A DNA stretch of 64,000 bases from Calycina herbarum (lineage: Eukaryota; Ascomycota; Leotiomycetes; Helotiales; Pezizellaceae). The stretch lies in contig LLEY01000027.1 of NCBI GenBank assembly GCA_001414485.1, positions 186,001 to 250,000 of the forward strand. The letters are read 5' to 3'. The notes below the pieces were generated by a model. It did no database searches. It was not told where the DNA came from and was given only the letters and a program-made list of their open reading frames with translations. A program made the position numbers and the translations under genes. Shown here in pieces: positions 11,464 through 21,757 of the stretch (position 1 is the first letter of the stretch; each line of letters begins with the position of its first letter).

Positions 11464-11974
11464 TTGTAGCTCGCAATTTAGATCATAAAAGCACGATACC
11501 CCTAAGCATTTTCATTTTAGCCCATCGGCCCCAGCTTCTTGCCATCTACCTGCCGCCTTTTGTGGGCATCATGTATTGCAGTTCTTGCTTCGTTTTGATG
11601 GGTTTGCTACTTCAGTAGAGTAGAGGTTTCGAGAAATGTATTGATACATCTAAATACTGAATCCTGCGTTGAAATCCTTTTCATGCATAGTCGTAATTTC
11701 TTTAGTGGTATTGATACATTCAAGATCCTACCCCTTTCCACTAGCCTTTCAAACGTTATTAAGCATTTACTTCTCCATAAATTTATATTTGGTCCCACCC
11801 GCCGGTAGGGAACGTGAGGACCGATTACATTATAGTAGCTACTCCACCAATGTGTTACTCCTAGTGTTACATGTATTTTTAACGAGTTTATTTTTAGAAG
11901 TAAGACCTTGTGAGGTGGAAGGAACTAAATCCGACTCTCTAATTTTGACCGCGGCCTCCGTAGGAGAAGAGTCA
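11464..11974. other. 3' flank of TrpRS, no gene seen
   Basis: AT-rich sequence after the TrpRS stop. No ORF or RNA gene supported. Confidence 0.5.
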
Positions 11975-12355
11975 AGAATATGAATATCTCCGAGTGTATA
12001 TCCGACAAATACGTCACTCGGAGATACATTGCTCGGAGTTATGTTATCGGGGATGGATTACTCGAAAATATTATTTCTATCGGATTTATTTGTCTCTCGG
12101 AATTATCTTTCGGAATTATCTCTTGGATTTATCTACTTCAGATTCATTTCTCGGAAATTTTTCTCGGGTTTATTTTCTCAGTTTCGTTTTTACTTTAGGA
12201 TCTTTCTATTCTTGCTCGTAATATACAGCTCGGATAAATTACTTCGGAAGTATTTCTCGGAGATATTTTGCTCGTCTTTACCTCAGACTTCACTCGGAAA
12301 TGGTATCTCGGAGATATCCCTTCACTCGGAGATATTTACCTTTAGAGATATTTTC
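11975..12355. repeat. Degenerate minisatellite, core CTCGGAGATAT
   Basis: About 20 variants of a 13-16 bp unit run through this stretch, all related to TTTCTCGGAGATAT. Clear members occur near 12013, 12027, 12094, 12148, 12255, 12292, 12306 and 12322. The best-preserved units are near both ends and the middle is more mutated. Several frames stay open across it simply because the unit lacks stops, so the open frames here are not evidence of a gene. Confidence 0.7.
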
Positions 12356-12679
12356 TTGCTTCAGTGGTAGAGAACAATTCCTCTAAGGTGTCCGTAAATC
12401 GACCTGTCATTCTCATTAATTTAATACTGGGCTTTCCTCATTAGGCTCCTTTGCCTCTCCAAGTACTTTTCTGTAATGGTCATTTAATTTCTCAATCACA
12501 GCTTGGCTTGGCTGAAGAAACTGAATACAGGATTATGGAATAGCCGGTAAAGAAGACTGTAGAAAATCATTTGATTGTATATACACGTATATGTGTCTTT
12601 AGTAAACATCCGGGTATATTGTAAACAGTTTGACGACAGCTACGTCGCCAACAAAAAAAAGAAGAAATCCCAAAACCAT
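12356..12679. other. 3' flank of the FHA-kinase gene, no gene seen
   Basis: About 320 bp between the minisatellite and the kinase stop codon. It presumably holds the kinase 3' UTR. Confidence 0.5.
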
Positions 12680-14905
12680 CTATACAGCCTTAACACCCTT
12701 CGGACTTGAAGCCTCCCCAATCTCCCCCTCAGTGCCCCTTTTCCTCCCCTTCTCGACATCCCCATACTTCCCCAAAATTCCATCCAACACCTCCCTAGCC
12801 GACATCCTCTCCCCAGGCTCAACCCTCAACATTGCCTTACAAGCTCTAAGCAAATCCCTCTTCTCCTTCTCCCCCTCTTCTTCTTTATCCAACCATTTAA
12901 TCAATGCCCCCAAACTCGCCCCCTCAACTCTCTCATTTCCCCTCCTAGGGTAACCCCCTAACTCCGTGGCCACAAGCGCACAAGCCCAATAATCCACCTC
13001 CCTAGCATGCCACTCCCCGTCCCTCTGCTCGGGAGCTAAATAAGCAACCGTCCCCGGACGATCATAAAGGGTTCTCTTGTTCCTGGTCGCACAGCCGAAA
13101 TCTATGATTTGACAACTTGGTGGATCGTATGATTTCACTGTTATATTTCCGGGCTTGATGTCTCGATGGGAGATGCCTATGGAGTGAAGGAAGGAAATTC
13201 CTTCGAGGAGTTGGGTGAAGAGGTGGGTGCGGGTGAGGAGAGAGGCCTTGGATTTTATCAGGGTGCTGAAGGTTGAGGTTGAGAGAGGGGAGTAGAGAAT
13301 GTGTAGGGAGATTGCGTCTGAGGCCGAGGGGGTCCAGTTTGAGTCTAGGAGTTTGGCGTAGCGCGCTTTTTCGGCGGCGTCTACAATGGTTTTTTGGTAG
13401 AATTCGAAGGGGATGCCTAGTCTTTTCTGTGACCCGAGAAATTAGCGTCTTAAAGAACGCACAGGAGAGACCCAGGGGAACGAACGTGTTTGTGATTTTG
13501 AAGATATTTTGCTATGTAGACTTCGCGGTCTACGGACGCTTTGTTGCGTTGGGTTCTCCATAGTTCTTTTGCTGCTGCGGCTTGGCCAGTGTACATATTG
13601 TATACTACTGATACACGGCCGTAACTTCCGCTGGCTATGGGATTTCTTACTATCCACTTTCCGATCATCACTTCATTTCCAGATGGAGTGGGAAGTAACA
13701 TGGGAGCATTTTCTCGCATGACCTTATACCAAGATCTTTTAGTTAGTTTAGGTTTTATATATAAATATTCTTCTTAAGAAATGATAAAGAGAGAACAGTA
13801 TTGAACGCTACTCCGTGAAGGGAGCAGGTGCGTTTGGAGCAATAAAAGTATATACCAAAGGCCCGTGAAATATCGAAGGGAATTAGCTCTCAGAATGATG
13901 ATACCACTTGGTTCGAGTTGGTTCGAGAGTCCTGAAGTGATACAGTTCTGTTGCCCCAAGACCCTTAAAATAAACGTAAGAATCCCAATCTTTACAGTAC
14001 ACTCTATTGCTTCAGATATTCTAAGACAATTGTATTCATTCTCCAAGAACGTTTGAAAAAATCCTAGAATCGGGTATGAATTCTTTCAAACGTTCTCGGA
14101 GAATGAACGCAATTGTTTTAGACTTGTATCTAAGAAAAAGCCCGACTCTCTTACGAAAGTGGAAAGGTGCGACAGCTCTCAAAATAGTCAAGTAAAGCGA
14201 ACAAAAGGAAATTTCTCTAAAAGTAGAAAAGTCGAGAAATATCAAAAGGATCTGGCATACCTTGAGGTAGAACGCAGACAGCTCAACTTGGAACTGCTCT
14301 TCCTGTTCCGGTGACCGCTCTTGAAACTGAAGACTGAAGTCACATTCTCCAAGTGATATAGAATTCCGATATGGAATGAGTCTCTGCGTCCGCTTGAGAA
14401 CTTCTCCATTCATCCTCACTGGTACCTCACGAAGATTATCTGCAACGAGGAAGAATCCACCACCTCCTTTCACCCAACAAAAGCGAGCATGAACCCCTGC
14501 AACTCCCTCCCCTTCATGGATACAAATATCCACTAATAAATTCGGACGATTCGGTCGTCCCTTTCCTATTTTCCATCCTATGGTGGGAAATTCAGGTAAT
14601 TTCCCAAGCGAGAATATAAAACAATCTTCCCGCTCAAATGGGTCAATATCTCTCCGTTCATCGATATGTAAAAATTGAGCATGATGTTGATATATAGGAT
14701 CTTCTCTTCTTGCTTCTTCAGCAAGTCTTTTGAATGCTTGTCGAGCATATGCATTCTGGGGAACAAGTCTGGCAAAGGTTCCCTCTTCTTCTATTTTGGT
14801 GACTTGAGGATCTTCAAGGGGTTTTGGATGGGAGACAGATTCTCTTTCTCTCAGAACGCGAGTTGATGGTTCGGTGGATACCCATGATGTGCTTGAATCG
14901 CCCAT
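12680..14905 (-). CDS. FHA domain plus serine/threonine protein kinase
   Basis: Three exons: 14905-14261, 13722-13486 and 13426-12680, giving 542 residues with all phases zero. Residues of about 95-190 form an FHA domain (FIFSLGKLPEFPTIGWKIGKGRPNRPN..HARFCWVKGGGGFFLVAD..VRMNGE), a phosphothreonine-binding fold. The kinase domain follows: G-loop IASGSYGRV (about 244-252), lysine in AAAKEL, glutamate in VDREVYIAKYL, HRDIKPGN (HRD at about 381), DFG (about 403) and APEQRDGEW. All catalytic residues are present, so it should be active. The combination recalls FHA checkpoint kinases of the Rad53/Cds1 type, but the N-terminus lacks SQ/TQ clusters and I would not name it. Intron 1 is unusually long (538 bp) and holds an inverted repeat. 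Confidence 0.88.
14021..14121. repeat. Inverted repeat inside kinase intron 1
   Basis: Two arms of about 41 bp (14021-14062 and 14080-14121) are near-perfect reverse complements, separated by about 18 bp. They share the core CATTCTCCRAGAACGTTTGAA. The mismatches between arms are all transitions. It looks like a small foldback or MITE-type insertion. Confidence 0.75.
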
Positions 14906-15400
14906 TGCATTTGTAGTGGAGAATTAATTCATAGAGGATAAAAATATTTGTGTTTTTGTGCAGGATGAGTTGTGAGCTTGCCTTGTTTTTGGAGGTTGAC
15001 CAGCTGCTGCCTGCGAATGATGGGGTCAGCCTGTCTCAAGAAAAGCGGCAACAAAAGGATGACGGTGTTTTAAATTTAGAACATGGTTTAAAACTTCCCG
15101 ATGATATTGAAATGTTTATTTGGATCATATCATGAGACGATGCAATTATTTGTATTGTGTTTTGAACATGAGATAGCTACCGATCTCGATACGCTTTCTG
15201 ACTTCCTTAGACCACGTGATCTCTTTTTTTTAGACTGCCAAGGTTCTATGCGAGCAGTCTAACTATTTTGAGTTTAGCTCTCTCTCCTCTTTCAAACAAA
15301 GCGATCACCAACCTCACGCCACCTGCTAAGCAGTCTTCAAGACCAGTCTCTCACAACCTTCAGAACTCTCCCCACCTCTTTCACTCCAGGACATTTCACC
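14906..15400. promoter_or_regulatory. Divergent promoter region, FHA-kinase and 191-residue gene
   Basis: 495 bp between two outward-facing start codons. It contains CT-rich stretches and a CACCATGG start context for the rightward gene. Confidence 0.4.
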
Positions 15401-16029
15401 ATGGACACGAGCGATCACGATGGTAGCGCACTCGGTATGGCAGCACCTTACGACCATATCGATATTGGCTGGGTTGAGCGACGGTTGAATGAGCAGGCCG
15501 GTGTGAGGAGGAGCAGGTTGGCAGCGTACTTCGAAGGTGTCATGGAATTCCAGGAACCACCGCCATGCCTCTCGAGATCTCCTACACCTGAACCCCACGA
15601 TCATAGAGCATGGCAGACTGGTGCTGCCAGCTACTCTGGTGCCCGTCCCTCTATGGAGCACGCGTCCCGGAGGAGATCCAGCGGCAAAGGTATACCACGA
15701 TTACCTATCCGAAGGTCGACAATTGAGTCGGATTCGGATGCTACTGAGCTTGGACAGCGTAGGAAGAGACGTGAGATGATTATTTTCACTGGTCGGGAGA
15801 CGTTTCGCTAACATGATATACAGGACAAGTCACCCCGGTAACACGACACAGGATCAATTTCAGTCGAGCATCGCGGCCTTTGCTGAAGCAGGGCCAGAGG
15901 ATAGCAAAACCAGATGCTGCACCTGGCAAGATTCCTAGTGCACACGGTATGAAGACCAGGTCGAAGAGTCGCCGGGTAGGGTACTCAGGGATATCAAAAT
16001 TGAGGTCACAGCGACAAAAGGGATCTTGA
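15401..16029 (+). CDS. Hypothetical protein, 191 residues, basic C-terminal half
   Basis: Two exons, 15401-15770 and 15824-16029. The 53-bp intron has GTGAGA donor, GCTAAC branch site and atacag acceptor, and its removal keeps one frame open to TGA. The ATG lies in a strong CACCATGG context. The protein starts MDTSDHDGSALGMAAPYDHIDIGWVERRLNEQ and has a proline/serine-rich middle. The second half is rich in arginine and lysine (RRRSSGKGIPRLPIRRS, QRRKRR, MKTRSKSRR), which suggests a nuclear or nucleic-acid-binding protein. No domain recognised. Without removing the intron the frame ends at 15811, so the splice model rests on branch-site quality and composition. Confidence 0.65.
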
Positions 16030-16394
16030 AATTTGTTTGTTGGATTGGGAATGAGTTTACACAATAGATGGATATCATGATGGTATTGACGGAGAAAGCT
16101 AGGGCTTCCACAGAGATGGCGTGGAAAGGTGCGAGCAGAAGAAGGGATCGTGCTTTCGATGATTGGATTCAAAACGATATCGATCACAACAGCAGAGTGT
16201 GAAGCATCCCAGACCACAAGAACCGGGCACTTTACACTCAGTCTGTATTTGATGTAGAATTCAATGTTCCCTACACGAATTTCCAGCTTACATACCGCAA
16301 GCCGCGAGGATAGGGGAGGGGATACCATGACGTTGTGGGGTGTCTGGGGAATGGAGATGGCCCGAGTGGAGAAGACGGAACAAGGTAACCTACG

Positions 16395-16637
16395 TTGAAG
16401 CTCTCTGGGTCTTATGATATCTGGTCCTTTGGTTGCATTTTCACGGAAACTCTGGCCTGGACAGTGTATGGAAGCGAAGGAAAAAGATTGAGCAGGCCAA
16501 GCAGGAGTGTGGGACCCCGCATGTGTGGAAGAATGAAAGCAGGATTGGCATTGAATTGGGGTGGATTGAAGATTGAATTGAAACTTGGAGCTTGGATCGG
16601 GGCGGGGCCTGGACAGGAGACGGAAGGAAATCACTGA
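16395..16637 (+). pseudogene. Kinase domain relic (SYDIWSFGC)
   Basis: The frame contains LSGSYDIWSFGCIFTETLAWTVYGSEGK, which matches subdomain IX of fungal protein kinases (typical form SxDIWSLGCIxLEFLTW). Nothing of the catalytic loop or DFG is found upstream and there is no ATG for this frame. After about 16480 a neighbouring frame looks more protein-like (KIEQAKQECGTPHVWKNESRIGIELGWIED), which suggests a small indel. I read it as a truncated remnant of a larger kinase gene. Confidence 0.5.
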
Positions 16638-16971
16638 AAACTAATTGATAGCAGAACACATAAAATGCAAGGCATACGAAATTTGTCTTTTCAAAGATCT
16701 TTACTAAAATACCACAAGTGTTGCTATATCATACCCACGCGAGGATGCGCCAAGTGGCACGCAACTGATAAGCAATCTTTACTGCGCATTGGATCGATCT
16801 GTCTGGCCATTCTACCTGTCGATTGCATTTTCCACATTCTAGAACATCAGGTCGTGCCTTTTCAATTGCGAAACGACTGCTCTGGCCATAGCGGGCCGCC
16901 GCGAGGTTAGGTCAAGCTAAAACGGAAGGAACGATCTCGAGTCCCTTCGCCTTGAGAAACCTGAAAATGGG
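16638..16971. other. Intergenic, no gene seen
   Basis: Between the kinase relic and the inverted-repeat element. No supported feature. Confidence 0.5.
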
Positions 16972-17238
16972 CCACCTGGCTCTCAGGGGGAGAAAAACCT
17001 TGCCGATATGAGGCACACCAACTTCTACTTCAATGTAACCACAACCACTGGTTAAAAAGTTGTAAGACTTGATACACTTCTTTAAGACGGCTCTAGGGAT
17101 CGATTAGAAATTCTATTATATTTTTGCGACTTTATTCGGCCTTATAATACGCTGTGATATAGTATAAAGATTGAGGTCTTGGTAGGGTGGCTGTGCCTCA
17201 AATCGGCAGGTTTTTTCTCCCCCTGAGAGCCTGGGCAG
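16972..17238. mobile_element. MITE-like element with about 50-bp terminal inverted repeats
   Basis: The left arm (16972-17020) and right arm (17186-17238) are reverse complements with few differences, sharing the core GGCTCTCAGGGGGAGAAAAA. About 165 bp of AT-rich non-coding sequence lies between. Size, long inverted ends and absence of an ORF fit a non-autonomous DNA transposon. Target-site duplication could not be settled by eye. Confidence 0.65.
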
Positions 17239-18118
17239 TTTGAAGAATACTCTAAAAGACCCGCATTCTGTATATTACAGGTCTGATTTTCCCCACGCTA
17301 TAATTTTCTTTTACCTTTTTCGTTGGTCATGTGGTGAACGAGCACAATTAAGTGGAGAATACTGAGATATTCTTGTCTCGGGGGTCGCTCAATTGGGTAT
17401 TACGCAGGCAGGGACGGAGCTTATCTCCAGAGGAAAGTTCGAAATGCTCCTGGGGTACGACTCCGGATTTGAAGTCACGATTTTCCAGCTACGATCGATT
17501 TCAATTTTTTGATACTTTTTCGTGCTCCCGGCTCCCACGCAATTGGATCACATATCATGACCTGATTGTTATATGCCGTGCTTGCCCTAATTGGGGTATG
17601 CAGGTCAGGGGTATATCAATTGACAGTCCGAAACCTCGGATAATATAATTGACTTTTAGCCAAGCATGGCGATGAAAAGTTTAATGAAAGTTGCATCATC
17701 AAATGCGTCCCATTCTTGGGGCATTTCAAGCTGCCATCCCATTTTTTGGCTGGGGTTTGCCTGGTTGTCGTTTATGAACGAGTGTTTCTCTTTAGGGCTT
17801 TGCTCGGCTGTGTCGGTTGGTTTGCATGCAAAATCAATTGCCGTGTTACGGTTCAGTAGCACTCGGAGATTCAATTCCTTACTTGCATGAAACTTTGATG
17901 GGGGTCTAGAGAGTCCTTGGGGAAAGGTTTACGAAGTTTGTGGACCGCCAGCCTTATATCTACCATGTGGAGTTGCGTTAGTTGGCGGCTTTAGTGGGGT
18001 TGCAGCTTTTCTTGTATTTCTTATATGTTTGCTGATCCCCAGGGTTGATCTACAGCTGTCGTTCCCATCTCATACACTCTTTTTATTCTAAGTTGATCTC
18101 TTCTTGAAATCTCTCGAA
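17239..18118. other. Intergenic, promoter side of the GMC oxidoreductase
   Basis: About 880 bp with no supported gene. The last 150 bp before the start codon are pyrimidine-rich, as usual for a fungal 5' leader. Confidence 0.5.
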
Positions 18119-20409
18119 ATGGCACACTTTTTTCGACTATCGGTCGCTATTGCTATTGTTTCTTCAGTGGTTGTTGCGAGTCATCCACATTCATTTATAG
18201 GCCAGGTCAAACGAAGAGAGGAGGGATTGTTGGATAGTTATGATTATGTGGTTATTGGAGCTGGTGCAAGTGGTTTGACGGTCGCAAACCGGTTGACTGA
18301 GGATGCGAGTATGTTCATTTCGAAAACTTTAGATGGATAAAAACTCACACAAACCAGACACAACTGTTCTAGTAATCGAGGCAGGGGACTTGTAAGCTAA
18401 TTCTTTTGGGAAAGCGATAAAAATAGCTTACACGATTCTAGCGATTCTAGCGAGGACTTCATAACCATTCCCGGTTTAGCTGGAGGTGCAACTGGCACAA
18501 AGTATGATTGGAACTTCACCTATGCTCCCAATGAAGCTCTAGGAGGCCGCGAAGTTTCCATCGGACAGGGAAAAGTTGTTGGAGGATCGACCAAATTGAA
18601 CAGAATGGTCTTTGATCGAGGATCCAAGTCTGATTATGATCGATGGGAGACTCTTGGAAATTCTGGCTGGAATTGGGAGAGCTTATTTCCTTATTTTAAG
18701 AAGGTACGATCTCTATTTCTTCTCCAAAAGCCCATTTTCCGCTCCTTGAAAGCAACAGCAACTAACTTCTCTTCAGAATGAGATTTTCACACAAGCGAGC
18801 GCGGAGCTTACTGCTGAATACAACATTACCTATGACGAAGAAGCTCATGGATATGATGGACCCATGCACGTTACTTATTCGCCCTTCTTCTGGCCTACAA
18901 CAAGTTGAGCTCCCCTAGTATTTTTCATGGCACTCTCTAACCATCTAATAGAGAATTTCATTGCAGCCATGAAGGAGCTCAATGTCAGCACCGCGGTTGA
19001 TCAAGCAAATGGCTCTCCTATCGGTGGCTACTTCTGTCCTCACAACCAAGACCCAGTAAACGTGACTCGATCATCAGCACAAGAGGCATACTACACTCCT
19101 GTTGAAGTGAGAACAAATTTGCATCTTCTTCCTAACCGACAAGTCACAAAACTGGTGACCTCAACGACAGGAAATGGTACCGTGACAGTCACTGGTGTGG
19201 AGGTATTTTGACAGAGTTTCCTATTTTTCGAATCCTCCACTAACAATTTGCACTTGTAGTTCTCCCAGAGCAAAACTGCAACAAGATCCACCATCAATGT
19301 CGGCAAAGAGGCACTATTAGCCGGAGGAGCTATCTTCACCCCGCAGATCTTGCAGCTTTCCGGCATTGGTGACACTTCTTTATTGACTAGTTTCAATATC
19401 TCAACTGTTGTAAACCTTCCCGCTGTTGGTCAAAATTTCCAAGACCACGTTTTGGTGACCACGGTAAACACTGGTAAGAATAACAGTTCGAAATTTCATG
19501 ACATGACTGACAGCCACCAGTAACTGCACCACTCACCTCGTCGAACTTAACATCCAATGCTACCTTCGCAGCAGAAAGTCGAGCCCTCTATGACAGCGAG
19601 AAAACCGGCCCTTATTCATCCCCAACCGCAGATTTCCTAGCTTTCCTCCCCCTGGCAAACTATTCCACCTCTTCGACCACACTCCAAGCTTCAGCAACAA
19701 GCCAAGATGTCGCCGCTTTCCTCCCAGCAAATGCTCCAGCAGAAGTAGTAACTGGCTTCACAGCTCAGCACAAAGTTCTCAACGAGCTTCTCACCTCCCC
19801 CGATTCAGCGCAGCTCGAGCTCATCTGGGCAGACGGAGTCATAAATCTCGGCCTCTTACAACCCTACTCCCGAGGCACAGTTGCAATCACCACTTCCGAC
19901 CCCTTCACACTTCCCTCCGCAAACCCTGGGTTCCTCACCAACCCTCTCGATATATCCCTTTTGGTCGAAGGAGTGAAGTACATGCGAACCATCACTGCTA
20001 CCACAGCTCTCGCCTCCCTTCAACCATTTGAAATTGTTCCTGGTGCGAACGTTACGAGTGATGCGGATATTACGACATTTTTGAGAGGTGCTGCTGGCAC
20101 TTTGTTTCATCCTGCTGGAAGTTGTAAGATGGGGAAGAAAGAGGAGGGTGGCGTTGTGGATGCCGAGTTGAAGGTTTATGGCGTTGAGGGACTGAGGATT
20201 GTGGATGCTAGTGTGATGCCTTTACTACCCGGAAGTCATACTATGACTACTGTTTATGCTGTTGCCGAGAGGGTGAGTTATTCATTTTCTCTTCAGTCAT
20301 GGAATTTGAAATCGAGTGCTAACTTTTCATCTTTTAGGCCGCTGATCTCATAAGAGGGAATGTGTGGAAGGAGGTGAGTACAACTGAGTCAATTGAGTGT
20401 CCTGTATGA
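18119..20409 (+). CDS. Secreted GMC family FAD oxidoreductase
   Basis: Eight exons: 18119-18308, 18358-18391, 18442-18703, 18777-18903, 18952-19202, 19260-19473, 19521-20272 and 20338-20409. All phases agree and give 633 residues. A signal peptide (MAHFFRLSVAIAIVSSVVVAS) is followed by the ADP-binding motif YDYVVIGAGASGLTVANRL and TTVLVIEAGD. Then come the GMC signature region VVGGSTKLNRMVFDRGS and the second GMC signature GGAIFTPQILQLSGIGD. The active-site histidines are in LFHPAGSCKMG and PLLPGSHTMTTVYAVAER. The fold oxidises alcohols or sugars; glucose oxidase, aryl-alcohol oxidase and choline dehydrogenase belong to it, and the exact substrate cannot be read here. Exon 7 must start at 19521, not at the nearer ag at 19512, to stay open. 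A GTGAGT at the very end might be an additional donor, so the last 7 residues are uncertain. Confidence 0.9.
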
Positions 20410-20827
20410 GATAGAAGCGGGTCACTCTACTTTCCTTTTTTCGCTTCTCATACTTGTATTACTAGGGAATTTATTATAGAGATGCGTCGTTTGAATCTAC
20501 GAGTTATGAATAAAATACATATACAACCAATTCATGATCGTTTCTTCAAGAGCTCGCTTACCCCTTTTGTTGTTGTTGTTGTTGGGGGGGGGTCGTGAAT
20601 GACTTCAAACTCTTAGCCCCATTCACCATGATCAGCACCCCCTATTCCAATAACTCACTCCGCTATCTCTCGCCATTCAAATTTCATAATCTAGTCCCAC
20701 CAATCCTCTCTTCTCATCTGACTACTCTTTTGAATAGTCTCGAGTTTCACTCGGTCACCCAGATGGAACGCTCAAACTATACCACAACATATCAGTGATC
20801 ATAGACCTTATCAACAAGTTTACAGAG
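20410..20827. other. 3' flank of the GMC gene, no gene seen
   Basis: Includes a TTG trinucleotide run followed by about 10 G near 20571-20592. Confidence 0.5.
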
Positions 20828-21241
20828 ATGCCAACCTCCATCGCCCAATTAACCTCTCTCTTCAGCCTCCTAAAATCATGTTTCGGGCCCCGTTACTACC
20901 CACTAGAAACAAACCCCTCTCCCAAACCAAGAATCGCAAACCCGCCCTCAAAAAAGCTACTCCTCAACCTCCGCAGCCTAGCAAAAGCCCTTTCCAAACA
21001 ACTCCACAATCTCAAAGCCCAAAGAAAGACTCTTAGACTGAAAGAAAATAAAGCAAGAAGGGAATTCATAGCTTGTGAGGATTCACAGGATGTGCAATTG
21101 TCTCCACCGTATAGGAGGAGTAGATTGAATCCTGATTTTGAGATTTTGAGGGAGTTAGAGAAGTGTGGTATTGACCCCCCCCCCCCCTTTTTTTTTAAAT
21201 TTTTTTGGAAGAAAAAAGAGTTGTCGGAGGTGGTGAGCTAA
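20828..21241 (+). CDS. Possible small basic coiled-coil protein, 137 residues
   Basis: Frame from ATG 20828 (MPTSIAQLTSLFSLLKSCFGPRYYPLE) to TAA 21239-21241. The middle (KKLLLNLRSLAKALSKQLHNLKAQRKTLRLKENKARREF) is a strong amphipathic helix. Near the end a run of 13 C and 9 T (21175-21196) is translated as PPPPFFF, so the true C-terminus may differ by a length variant in that run. No family recognised. Confidence 0.35.
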   Translation: MPTSIAQLTSLFSLLKSCFGPRYYPLETNPSPKPRIANPPSKKLLLNLRSLAKALSKQLHNLKAQRKTLRLKENKARREFIACEDSQDVQLSPPYRRSRLNPDFEILRELEKCGIDPPPPFFFKFFWKKKELSEVVS

Positions 21242-21757
21242 GAATTTATTAGATGAAACTCCAACGATCCAAAAATGGAACACCTTACGTCTGTTGATTC
21301 GATGTCGGTTGAAGGTCATGATCCAGATTGAGGAAAAGAGTGATAGATTGAGAAAGGTTTGTAGGAGTAGATTATGACCAAGCAATTGAATGCTTCTAAC
21401 TCCAATCATGTAAGAGGAATGGTCTCTGCTACGGGTACAACTGTTTCACTTTGATTATGCGAACTATCGGAAAATAAATAAAAGTTTTGTTCAAGCGAGT
21501 TTAAAGGGATTTGAAATCTCCATTCTCCTAAATACCCTCGAATAATGCAAATAGTTATTGGAAAACGACTCGAGTAATGAGAAAATGGGGGCTGTAAAGG
21601 CCAATGACCTAGTTTCTTCTTCACGAGTTTCGATCCCAAAAAGTCAAACCAGCGTCGCTACCTTGCCTGTCCTAACTGTTTAGAGGAGGAATTTCTAAGA
21701 AACTTGTCCCGCTCGTCAATTAAAGCAAAACTAATTAATACCTTACATCTAGCATAA
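21242..21757. other. Intergenic, no gene seen
   Basis: About 500 bp between two inward-facing genes. Presumably 3' UTRs. Confidence 0.5.

Noticed and set aside
15786..16634. 282-codon open frame on the minus strand
   Set aside because: It overlaps the second exon of the rightward 191-residue gene and the kinase relic. Its sequence has no domain, and it is best explained as an antisense shadow of those.
17380..17465. tRNA-like string (TCGCTCAATTGGG and AGTTCGAAATG)
   Set aside because: The A- and B-box-like pieces are present, but no acceptor or T-stem pairing can be made around them.
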